A stretch of 52,164 nucleotides of DNA, from NCBI GenBank assembly GCA_020833645.1, contig JAJHRQ010000006.1, positions 1 to 52,164 on the forward strand. The letters run 5' to 3'. Both the position numbers and the translations under genes were made by a program. Positions 45,933 through 52,164 of the stretch are shown here, piece after piece. The stretch is from Thermocrinis sp. (GTDB lineage: Bacteria; Aquificota; Aquificia; Aquificales; Aquificaceae). The notes beneath the pieces were generated by a model. That model did not search any database. It saw nothing but the letters and a program-made list of their open reading frames with translations, and was not told the DNA's origin. How positions within the stretch are numbered: position 1 is the stretch's first letter; each line of letters starts with the position of its first letter.

Positions 45933-46504
45933 TGTAGTAGCTTAGAAAGGTCCTCTTCTAACTCCCTGTATACTCCGAGCCTTATCTTCTTCACAGAACC
46001 GTCTTTATCCACCAAGTATGAGGTGGGAAGTCCGGGAATGTTCAATCCTGCCTCTCCCTTTATCCTAACTATGGGGAAACTATACTGGTTTTTCTCCAAA
46101 AATTCTTTCATAGCACCCTCGGATGTGTCTATATTTACCGCAAGGATCACAAAGTTTTTGTCGCTGTATTTCTGATAAACCTTTTCAAAGATGGGCATCT
46201 CCTCCTTGCAAGGAGGACACCAAGAAGCCCAAAAATTTACCAAAACAACCTTTCCTTTGTAGTCAGACAGTTTTACCTCTTTACCATCAAGGGTTAAAAA
46301 GCTTAACTCAGAGAGCTTTTTTGTGGCTTCCTCAAGAAGTTTTTTGTTTTCCTCGCCTGGAGCTTTCCCTTTGAGGCTCTCTTCCACCACCGAGGACAAA
46401 TGCCCTCTTCCTTCTTCCCTCTTATCCATAAAGGATATATAAAGCAAAAGGATCAAAAGAAAAGCCAGCAAACCAAAGGCAACAAGCTTAAAATTCCTAT
46501 CCAT
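45929..46504 (-). CDS. TlpA/ResA-like membrane-anchored thiol-disulfide oxidoreductase
   Basis: 191-residue periplasmic thioredoxin-fold protein with one N-terminal anchor helix (LVAFGLLAFLLILLLYISF). The active site is FWASWCPPCKEEMP. NFVILAVNIDTSE and the cis-proline GLPTSYLVDKDG follow. I use ATG 46504; an upstream frame would add 63 residues that do not resemble a signal. Such proteins reduce disulfides, often for cytochrome c maturation. Encoded directly before the PP2C gene. Confidence 0.93.
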   Translation of the reverse strand: MDRNFKLVAFGLLAFLLILLLYISFMDKREEGRGHLSSVVEESLKGKAPGEENKKLLEEATKKLSELSFLTLDGKEVKLSDYKGKVVLVNFWASWCPPCKEEMPIFEKVYQKYSDKNFVILAVNIDTSEGAMKEFLEKNQYSFPIVRIKGEAGLNIPGLPTSYLVDKDGSVKKIRLGVYRELEEDLSKLLQ

Positions 46505-46610
46505 AAAGGATAAGTTTAGCACATCACGAAAGTTTTTATAAACCCTGTCAGAAAATCTAAAGTTGAGCGGTTTTAAAACATATATAAGCCCACAAAAGGG
46601 AGGTGGTAGA

Positions 46611-46964
46611 ATGAAAAGAGCCCTGCTTTTTATATCTTTGCCAGTAGCCCTAAGCCTTGCGGTCTCCCGTGGTAAGACAGATACCGCCAGCAAAGAAAAG
46701 AAAGACCGTATTTACTGCTTGGTTGAGGATTTAGATGCTGACCTTAGCAAGTGCAATAATGGAGATATCTTAGCCTTCTTTCCACCAAGCTGGGGAAATG
46801 AACAGTACCCACTTTATGCAGTTCTTCTCTTCTGCGACCTTGATAAGACGATTGTCCATACAAGAGGAGGAGTTATCTGTAAGTTTGATAAGGCAAAATG
46901 GCAAAGGTTTGTAGAGCTTTCTAAGAAAAATCAACAGCAAAATCAACAGGAAGGTGGAAAATGA
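46611..46964 (+). CDS. Small exported protein of unknown function
   Basis: 117 residues. Signal-like N-terminus MKRALLFISLPVALSLAVS, then a region with three cysteines (YCLVEDLDADLSKCNNGD, LLFCDLDKTI) plus one in GGVICKF, and a Gln/Asn-rich tail. Ribosome site GGGAGGTGG lies just before the ATG. I do not recognise the family. The two cysteine pairs suggest disulfides in the periplasm. It is followed by a linked 30-codon ORF and a TPR protein, also exported. Confidence 0.7.
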   Translation: MKRALLFISLPVALSLAVSRGKTDTASKEKKDRIYCLVEDLDADLSKCNNGDILAFFPPSWGNEQYPLYAVLLFCDLDKTIVHTRGGVICKFDKAKWQRFVELSKKNQQQNQQEGGK

Positions 46965-47053
46965 GAAAATGCCTATCAAAGAAAAGTGGTGTGTTTGTCA
47001 GGTTTCTAAACAAAAGTTTGTTATTAAAATACTATCAAGGAGGTGAGTCATGA
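46961..47053 (+). CDS. Possible 30-residue linking ORF between two exported-protein genes
   Basis: The ORF starts at ATG 46961, overlapping the preceding TGA (ATGA), after AAGGTGG at 46952-46958. It ends at TGA 47053, overlapping the ATG of the next gene (ATGA again). The product would be a basic peptide starting MRKCLSKKSG. The double ATGA overlap and the ribosome site argue for translation, either as a peptide or as a coupling device. No similarity is recognised. Confidence 0.4.
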   Translation: MRKCLSKKSGVFVRFLNKSLLLKYYQGGES

Positions 47054-47823
47054 AAAAGCTACTGACCTTTACCCTGCTTGTTTTTCTTAGCCTTTTTGCC
47101 TTTGCCCAGCCAGAAGTGGATGCGTGCTATAACTTCCATAAAGCTGGAGACTACAGAAGGGCTATAGAAGCTGGAAAAAGAGCTGTTCAAAAGTATCCAA
47201 ACAACATAGACGCACACTTCTGCTTGGGGGCGAGCTACAGAATGGTGGGAGAGTTTAAACTTGCCCTGGAGCATATGAAAAGGGCAGAAAGCTTAACTTC
47301 AGACAAAGAAGACTTGATGTATATCTACAATCAGATTAGATTGATTTACCAGAGCATGGGCTACTTGGACGATGCAGTGCTCTATCTTAGCAGAAGCCTA
47401 AGCTTGGCAAGAGAGCTGGGAAATAAAAGTATGCAAGCGAATGTCCTAAACAACATCGCTGTGATATACAACAATAAAGGTGAATTGGATAAAGCTTTAG
47501 GCTTTTATGAAGAATCTTTAAGGTTGAAAACAGACGAAAGGGAAAAGGCTACGACTTACCACAATACTGCTCTTACTTATGGTAAAAAAGGCGAGTATCA
47601 AAAGGCTGTGGAATACTTCCAAAAGGCGATAGAAATAAGCGAAAGATATGGAGATTATCATGGGGCTTCTATCATGAAACTTAACCTTGGGGATACATAC
47701 AAAAAGATAAAAGATTACGAAAAGGCGGAAAAATATATTTCGGAAGGTCTTAAGGGCGTAAAAAGGGTTGGTGATAAATACTGGGAAGGAGGATGTCAAC
47801 TTTTCAGGTTCATGATCGTATAA
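47050..47823 (+). CDS. Exported TPR-repeat protein, 3' end replaced by IS sequence
   Basis: 257 codons. Signal peptide MKKLLTFTLLVFLSLFAFAQ, then about five TPR units such as AVLYLSRSLSLARELGNKSM and YHNTALTYGKKGEYQKAVEY. Ribosome site AAGGAGG lies just upstream. The last codons, after DKYWEGG, are read from the inverted repeat of an IS remnant that begins at 47792, so the natural C-terminus is missing. TPR proteins of this sort scaffold protein complexes in the periplasm; no partner can be named. Confidence 0.8.
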   Translation: MKKLLTFTLLVFLSLFAFAQPEVDACYNFHKAGDYRRAIEAGKRAVQKYPNNIDAHFCLGASYRMVGEFKLALEHMKRAESLTSDKEDLMYIYNQIRLIYQSMGYLDDAVLYLSRSLSLARELGNKSMQANVLNNIAVIYNNKGELDKALGFYEESLRLKTDEREKATTYHNTALTYGKKGEYQKAVEYFQKAIEISERYGDYHGASIMKLNLGDTYKKIKDYEKAEKYISEGLKGVKRVGDKYWEGGCQLFRFMIV

Positions 47824-48277
47824 ATGACAATAAAGGAGGCTAACCATCTATAGACGGTTTCATACTTAGCATTTTTATTCTGTGCTTGATGTAGAAAAAC
47901 CACCTCTCTACCACATTCCTCTTCCCAAAAGTCTCATGTAGCCATTCCATTGCAAGCCCTTTGACCGCACTCACATACCAAGGTCCCTTGTCAGTGGTGC
48001 ATCCCTTTGCCTTAATAGCAATCGTATATATTGCCTGAAGAGCTTTCCCTAATAACCCTTGTGAAGTAGGAACTCCCTTACTGCTCTTAGAGAAAGTCCC
48101 TTAAAGTAGAGGAGCACAGCTTCTGCTTTTAGGCTTACGGGAAACCTATGTCGCTTAAAAGCTTTGCTTAGTATTTCTTCTATTACTTGTATCGCCTTCA
48201 TATCTCTAAGTGTATCAGAACTGCTTCAAGTCATAGCCATCAACCAGCTCAGTCTATTAATGCCAAAAGTTGACATC
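47792..48277 (-). mobile_element. IS6/IS240-like insertion sequence remnant
   Basis: GATGTCAACTTTT (47792-47804) is repeated perfectly inverted at 48265-48277. Between them lie pieces of a DDE transposase on the - strand. The span of 486 bp is well below the 750-850 bp usual for this group, so the middle has been deleted. No convincing target duplication is seen. Its left end truncates the TPR gene. Confidence 0.6.
47840..48201 (-). pseudogene. DDE transposase remnant (IS6/IS240 type)
   Basis: Starts at ATG 48201 with VSLKAEAVLLYFKGLSLRAV, the typical N-terminal region, and stops after about 52 codons. Further on, another frame gives TDKGPWYVSAVKGLAMEWLH and GKRNVVERWFFYIKHRIK, the DDE core region around the last acidic residue. 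The part between is missing. Inactive. Confidence 0.65.
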
Positions 48278-48380
48278 TTCCTCTTGAGGAAGTAGCTTAC
48301 AAAAGTGTGAAGCTTTTTTAGTGGCAACTTACTTTTTCGCACAAAATCTAAATTATCTCTATCCCACTCCTAAAGCATTA

Positions 48381-48396
48381 TTTTTAGAACAGCCTC
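48381..48396 (-). repeat. Solo terminal inverted repeat of the TnpB-type element family
   Basis: On the - strand it reads GAGGCTGTTCTAAAAA, identical to the right end of element copy 1. The sequence beyond it, towards lower coordinates, does not match either end of copies 1 or 2. It interrupts an IS110-type gene. Confidence 0.8.
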
Positions 48397-48473
48397 AGCT
48401 TGTATGCTTGACTGCCATCGTGGAGTATGATATAATCTTTGCTAGCATCACAGCCGAAAACTTTTCCTTTCAT
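48384..48473 (-). pseudogene. IS110-family transposase, N-terminal fragment
   Basis: From ATG 48473 it reads MKGKVFGCDASKDYIILHDG, matching the start of IS110-type DEDD recombinases, where the Asp of the first motif follows a hydrophobic strand. After 26 codons it runs into the solo inverted repeat at 48396 and stops. AAGGGG lies just before the ATG. Confidence 0.55.
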
Positions 48474-48593
48474 CTTTGCACCCCTTGCCTTTCCCTTTTT
48501 TACCACATTTTACCTAAAAAGTCAAGTGGTTTTAAAACTGCTCGCAAATGATACTTAATCTCAAAAAGCTTTGAAAAGGACATACTACCCCCT

Positions 48594-48680
48594 AAGCAAG
48601 CTAAAGCTTGTCGGGATTATAGCCATCCCCGCCAGTAAAAGTCGGGATAATAGATACCCCCGCCAAGCCTTAGCTTGCTT
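48594..48680 (-). ncRNA. Double-hairpin structured element, candidate IS110 bridge-RNA segment or REP-like repeat
   Basis: Outer arms AAGCAAGCTAAAGCTTG (48594-48610) and CAAGCCTTAGCTTGCTT (48664-48680) pair at 16 of 17 positions. Inside are two similar units about 24 bp long, each GTCGGGAT...CCCCGCC on the + strand, whose centres differ. Each can fold as its own hairpin. It lies about 120 bp upstream of the IS110 fragment on the same strand, where IS110 elements encode their bridge RNA. This identity is inference. Confidence 0.4.
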
Positions 48681-48708
48681 GGAAAAGTTTAACACAAGCT
48701 TTTTAGAC

Positions 48709-48742
48709 TGTTTGACTTATAAGAATGTTTGACTTATAAGAA
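48709..48742 (+). repeat. 17-bp tandem duplication upstream of der
   Basis: TGTTTGACTTATAAGAA occurs at 48709-48725 and again at 48726-48742, followed by three TGTA units. Each copy contains a TTGACT hexamer that could serve as the -35 box for der. Confidence 0.8.
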
Positions 48743-48770
48743 TGTATGTATGTAAGATAATAGATATACA

Positions 48771-50051
48771 GTGAATAAGGTAGTCATAGTTGGAAGACCG
48801 AACGTAGGAAAATCTACCCTCTTTAACCGCCTGGTGGGAAAAAGGCTTAGCATAGTTCACGATATGCCCGGTATTACCCGGGACGCCTTGGAGGCAATCG
48901 TCCATTGGAAGGATAAAAGCTTTTGGGTGGTGGACACGGGAGGGCTCTTGGAGGACAAAGACTACATAGCCCAAGAGATCAGAAAGAGAGTTCAGGAGCT
49001 TCTAAACCAGGCGAGCGTGATCCTTTTTATGGTGGATGGAAAGGAAGGTATTACCCACGCAGACAGGGCAGTGGCGGAACTCTTGTATCCACACAGGGAA
49101 AAGGTCTTCCTGGTGGTAAATAAGATGGATGTTAAAAAAGCAAGGGAGAACCTCTACGACTTTTACAGCTTGGGCTTTGAGAGGGTCTATCCTATATCCG
49201 CCCAGCATGGAAAAGGTGTGGGAGAACTGCTTGACGATGTGGTTAGTATGCTCCCTGAGGAGGAGGTTGCCCAAAGGGAAGGGCTAAGGCTTTCTTTTGT
49301 GGGCAGACCAAATGTAGGAAAGTCCTCTTTGGTGAATGCGGTGCTTGGTAGCGATAGGGTGATTGTCTCTCCAATACCGGGCACCACCCGGGATGCGGTG
49401 GAGGTCTATTTTGAATACAAAGGGAATCCACTGATCTTAGTGGATACTGCTGGCATAAGAAGACCGTCCAAGGTAGAGTACGGCGTTGAGTTCTTCTCGG
49501 TGGGAAGGTCCATAAAGGCTATAGAGATGTCCGATGTGGTTTGCTTGGTGGTGGACCTCTCGGAGGGTGTGGTTCATCAAGACCAAAGGATCGGAGGACT
49601 CATAGCAAGAAGGTACAAAGGTTGTGTGATCGTGGGCAACAAGTTTGACCTGATAAACTCCACCGAAGAGGAAGTTAAAGAGTACTTGAGAAAAAGGCTA
49701 AGCTTTTTGGACTACGCACCCATTGTGCTGACCGTTGCTACAGAAGGTAAGGGAGTGAGAGAACTCTTAGACAGCGTCCTCTTGGTTTATCAAGATTACT
49801 GCAAACAGCACAAAACATCCTTCGTAAACAGATGCGTGGAGAAGGTTCTATCAGAGAAGGCACCGCCCGGCAAGATAAAAGTTTATTATGCGTACCAAGA
49901 GAGCACAAAGCCACCTACTTTTGTGCTATACACCAACGACCCAGAAGAGTGGAAAAGCCACTACAAGAAGTTCTTTGAAAGAAGGTTAAGGGAATGCACC
50001 AACATAAAGCACGCACCCATTAGACTGATCCTGAGGTCTCGGGAAGAGTGA
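48771..50051 (+). CDS. der: Ribosome-assembly GTPase Der (EngA)
   Basis: 426-residue protein with two tandem GTPase domains and a C-terminal KH-like domain. P-loops are GRPNVGKSTLFN (residue 7) and GRPNVGKSSLVN (about 180). G3 motifs are DTGGL and DTAGI; G4 motifs are NKMD and NKFD. It matures the 50S subunit. The start is GTG 48771 with no ribosome site but a TAAGAT-type -10 box 12 nt upstream, so the leader is very short. It overlaps nadD. Confidence 0.97.
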   Translation: MNKVVIVGRPNVGKSTLFNRLVGKRLSIVHDMPGITRDALEAIVHWKDKSFWVVDTGGLLEDKDYIAQEIRKRVQELLNQASVILFMVDGKEGITHADRAVAELLYPHREKVFLVVNKMDVKKARENLYDFYSLGFERVYPISAQHGKGVGELLDDVVSMLPEEEVAQREGLRLSFVGRPNVGKSSLVNAVLGSDRVIVSPIPGTTRDAVEVYFEYKGNPLILVDTAGIRRPSKVEYGVEFFSVGRSIKAIEMSDVVCLVVDLSEGVVHQDQRIGGLIARRYKGCVIVGNKFDLINSTEEEVKEYLRKRLSFLDYAPIVLTVATEGKGVRELLDSVLLVYQDYCKQHKTSFVNRCVEKVLSEKAPPGKIKVYYAYQESTKPPTFVLYTNDPEEWKSHYKKFFERRLRECTNIKHAPIRLILRSREE

Positions 50052-50644
50052 TGAAAGTTTTCTTTGGTGGGAGCTTTGACCCGGTGCATCTGGGACACCT
50101 GCTCATAGCAAGGGACCTTTTAGAAGAGCTCAGCCTAGAAGAGCTTGTCTTTTTACCCGCCTATCAATCACCGCTAAAAGAGCCTCACAGGGCAAGCCCG
50201 GAGGATAGGTTTGAGATGTTAAAGCTTGCAATTAAGGGGATGGAAAAATTTTCCATAAGCACACTGGAGTTAAGCAGGAAGGGTATATCCTACACGGTGG
50301 ATACCGCCAAACAACTCTTCCAGGAGCTAAAAGAAAGACCCACCTTTTTGATAGGTGCAGATAGTGCCCTGACCTTGCATCTGTGGAGAGATCCCGACGG
50401 GCTGGTAAAGCTTGCCAAGTTCATAATCATAGACAGGGCTTCCAAGGGTAAGGAAGTCAAAACCTACTTAAAAGAAAGATTCCCACAGCTAAAGGAAGAC
50501 GAGGACTATCTCATCCTCAGCATAAGAAGGATTGATATATCCTCCACTGAGATAAGGCAGAGGATAAAGGAGGGAAAGAGCATAAAATGGCTTGTGCCAC
50601 AGGAGGTGGAGGAGTATATTCTAGACAAGGGGCTTTATAGATGA
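50051..50644 (+). CDS. nadD: Nicotinate-nucleotide adenylyltransferase
   Basis: 197-residue nucleotidyltransferase that converts nicotinate mononucleotide to deamido-NAD. The motif GGSFDPVHLGH is at the N-terminus, and the ISSTEIRQRI signature near the end. The ATG at 50051 shares one base with the der stop (TGATG); a GTG at 50048 is the alternative. The next gene, an MBL-fold hydrolase, overlaps its stop by 4 bp. Confidence 0.96.
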   Translation: MKVFFGGSFDPVHLGHLLIARDLLEELSLEELVFLPAYQSPLKEPHRASPEDRFEMLKLAIKGMEKFSISTLELSRKGISYTVDTAKQLFQELKERPTFLIGADSALTLHLWRDPDGLVKLAKFIIIDRASKGKEVKTYLKERFPQLKEDEDYLILSIRRIDISSTEIRQRIKEGKSIKWLVPQEVEEYILDKGLYR

Positions 50645-50808
50645 GGGTGGGGTTCTACGGAGGAGTAGAAGGAGTGACAGGCAGTTGCTTGCTCTTAGAG
50701 GCAGATAACAAAAAGGTTTTGATTGATTGCGGGCTTTTTCAGGGTTTGGAAGAACACAAAAATTACGAACCCTTTCCCTTTAACCCAAGGGAAATGAGGC
50801 TGTTTTAA
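50641..50808 (+). pseudogene. MBL-fold (RNA-processing type) metallohydrolase, N-terminal fragment cut by an insertion
   Basis: Begins MRVGFYGGVEGVTGSCLLLE, then KVLIDCGLFQGLEE, the start of the metallo-beta-lactamase-fold RNA nuclease family (CPSF/YSH1-like). The metal-binding HXHXDH motif would come later and is not in the window. At 50795 it meets element copy 2; the frame stops at TAA 50806-50808 inside the inverted repeat. The rest of the gene is predicted beyond the window. Confidence 0.85.
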
Positions 50809-50812
50809 AAAT
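50796..50812 (+). repeat. Right terminal inverted repeat, element copy 2
   Basis: GAGGCTGTTTTAAAAAT, one mismatch to the right end of copy 1. Confidence 0.9.
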
Positions 50813-51040
50813 CCCTTATTGGGACCGTCCCCCCAGCCTCTAAAGGGACTAACCTACTCCTCACCCTATCCCACACTCCTTCCACCAACACGGGCTTCAG
50901 AGGAGAAAGGTCTCTTGGTAAGACCCTTCCAAGGATAGGGAAGAGGAGGGCTACCTTCAGAACTCGCCAAGCGGAAGAAGAGGCTTTACTACCCCTTCCC
51001 CGCTCAGGATTCCTTCCATCGGCTCCCTCACAGGAGCTTG
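50796..51040 (-). ncRNA. Candidate omega-RNA-like tail of element copy 2
   Basis: The nucleotide sequence closely follows the tail of copy 1. The long stem (CTCCTCTTCCCTATCC with GGATAGGGTGAGGAG), the CTTGG/CCAAG hairpin and the terminal GAGGCTG/CAGCCTC stem are all kept, while substitutions fall mostly in loops or unpaired parts. The guide, if made, would read into the MBL gene (ATTTCCCTTGGG on the - strand). Confidence 0.55.
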
Positions 51041-52122
51041 GCTCACTCTGAAGGCTTTGTAGGAGATTGGTTAATAGCTCCTTTGCATTCTCTACATTCT
51101 CTAGTTCGCTTTTTACGGAATTTCTCTTGTATTCATTGCTTTCCTTCTCTATAAGTTCTCTAAGTTCTTTTTCCCTCTCTTCATACCTCTTTAGGGCAAA
51201 CTCTAAATATGCTTTGTCTTTCAAAAGTTTCTCGTAATTCTCATGCATGTCTTCTTTAAATCCCAGTGCCCTTCTCCCTATCACATAAGCACCTGCAATA
51301 TCCTTATCTATGCTTGACTGCGGTGCATGCTTTAGCATGCCAATAACTGAGGTGTAGGCAGGATTGACCTCTACTACTTCCACCCCCTTTAACATTGCCA
51401 CCCTTTTTAGCTTTTGCAGAAACTTTTTGGCATTCCATTGGTGAAGCCTTTTTCTTAGTGTAGCTTTTCCATCTCCACGCACTCCTTTTTTGAGTTTCTT
51501 TAGGTTCTCTATGGCTATGGCTTTACCTTTCTCAACAGCCAAATCCACTATCTGATGGGCTAATATCCACTCCTGATGGTCTTTGCTGTTTTGAGAAAGT
51601 TCCAAAAAGTGGTGTAGGCTGATAGTTTGATAGCTTAGTAGTTCTCCAGTCTTTGAAACTTCAGCTATGGCTAAGTGTATGGGTGATGCATCTGTGTCTA
51701 TGGCTATTACTCCGTTCTCTTTTGTGTATCTAACTTCAGGCGTTGGAAGTTCAAAGGATACACTTCCATAAACTTCTCCATTTTTTAGTTTTAACTCTAC
51801 TGTGTAAGGAAAGTAGCTTTGTAAGGTGATTTTTACAAAGTTTTTCAAAGAGTCTTTTGCCACCAAACACTACTGGTTTATCTGTAGGGTATTGCTTAGC
51901 TTTGTATATGGCTGAATCAATGTATTTTGTCGGCAGGTCAGGAAATAGCTGTCTTAGTCTTTGGTATATTTGGGCGTGTGGGTTTTTTGTTTTTTCTTTT
52001 TCCAACTCTTTTAGCATATTGTATGCCACACGGATAGCGGAGGATTGCTTACGCATTAGCTGGATGAGTTTTTCTTTGTCTTCTTTTTTCAGTTCAAGCT
52101 TGAACTGTAAGCTAACAAACAT
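50805..52122 (-). pseudogene. tnpB: TnpB-like RuvC nuclease, copy 2, internally deleted
   Basis: The N-terminal part from ATG 52122 (MFVSLQFKLELKKEDKEKL) includes FPDLPTKYIDSAIYKAKQYP and KPVVFGGKRLFEKLCKNHL, which copy 1 lacks. Near 51830 about 80 codons present in copy 1 are missing and the frame changes. The rest holds the RuvC-I Asp (GVIAIDTDASPIHLA), the RuvC-II Glu (AIENLKKLKKG) and the RuvC-III Asp (SIDKDIAGAYVIG). The two copies together cover the whole protein. Confidence 0.87.
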
Positions 52123-52164
52123 CAAGCTTAGATTATAACTTCAAAACTCTTGTGTGTCAGTGGA

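Larger units (their letters stand above)
48278..48770. other. Accessory intergenic stretch without an intact gene
   Basis: Besides the features listed separately (a solo inverted repeat, an IS110 gene fragment, a double-hairpin element and a tandem duplication), nothing coding is seen. A + strand frame at 48321-48551 runs across these elements and is not a gene. Confidence 0.6.
50796..52164 (-). mobile_element. TIR-bounded TnpB-type insertion element, copy 2 (truncated by window end)
   Basis: The right inverted repeat GAGGCTGTTTTAAAAAT is at 50796-50812. The element runs on the - strand to the window end. Its 5' leader (52164 to 52123) matches the leader of copy 1 from about base 7702 on, so the left inverted repeat should lie about 22 bp beyond the window. 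By comparison with copy 1, the duplicated target should be the 10 bp before the insertion, CAAGGGAAAT (50786-50795). Confidence 0.9.

Noticed and set aside
47834-47846. GGAGGCTAACC as a left end partner of the solo inverted repeat
   Set aside because: Only six bases match the inverted repeat, and they coincide with the stop of the transposase remnant.
48321-48551. 76-codon + strand frame near the IS debris
   Set aside because: It runs across the solo inverted repeat and the antisense of the IS110 fragment, so it is chance.

Overview
The window looks like a chromosomal segment of a thermophilic bacterium of the Aquificaceae (Hydrogenobacter, Thermocrinis or Aquifex type). Supporting signs are Lys/Glu-rich proteins, heavy use of AGG/AGA and ATA codons, a methionine adenosyltransferase of the archaeal type, an archaemetzincin, outer-membrane biogenesis genes of a diderm (LptD, a BamD-like lipoprotein, a LapA/LapB protein), and a CRISPR repeat of the kind found in Aquificales. 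The assignment rests on recognition of protein families; no search was run. The DNA is very compact: genes overlap by 4 bp within operons and by 4-46 bp where they converge.

Layout. 1-9875 is one long + strand operon: phosphohexomutase (5' end outside the window), dienelactone hydrolase, CstA, RNase G, BamD-like lipoprotein, RsfS, LapA-LapB fusion and flgG. flgG is cut by a 1488-bp TnpB-type element. 9907-11086 holds rsmE, an HU gene with promoter and terminator, and tRNA-Gly(CCC). 11107-12000 is a radical SAM gene. 11955-18737 is a six-gene - strand drug-efflux operon (two TolC-type channels, two adaptors, one DHA2 MFS pump, one TetR regulator) with an operator-like dyad in its promoter. 18767-30481 carries metabolic genes: gph, nrdA, lptD, rpe, hom, archaemetzincin, archaeal-type MAT, a HemX/CcsA-like protein, dxs and a PepSY protein. 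30482-31042 is intergenic and holds a one-spacer CRISPR relic, an 8-bp tandem repeat and a perfect 19-bp palindrome. 31043-36820 has an ArsA/Get3 ATPase and a - strand operon (V4R protein, yjbQ, gatC, recA, pilT, cmk, type-4 UDG). 36880-40147 carries a galE with an in-frame TAG, a second epimerase, plsC and endonuclease V. 40166-46504 has an unknown protein, a DNA methyltransferase, dnaE, a PP2C phosphatase and a TlpA-like thioredoxin. 46611-48770 is an accessory patch with a small exported protein, a 30-codon linking ORF, a TPR protein and nested IS debris. 48771-50644 is der-nadD, followed by an MBL-fold gene cut by a second copy of the TnpB-type element that runs off the window.

The most interesting system is the repeated mobile element. 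Two copies encode TnpB-like RuvC nucleases and end in a structured, conserved tail that looks like an omega RNA. The complete copy has 17-bp terminal inverted repeats and a 10-bp target duplication, which is not the usual IS200/IS605 TnpB arrangement. A third end with the same inverted repeat lies inside an IS110-type gene fragment. Upstream of that fragment is a double-hairpin structure that could be an IS110 bridge RNA. Neither TnpB copy is intact, but their deletions are complementary, so a parental protein can be reconstructed.
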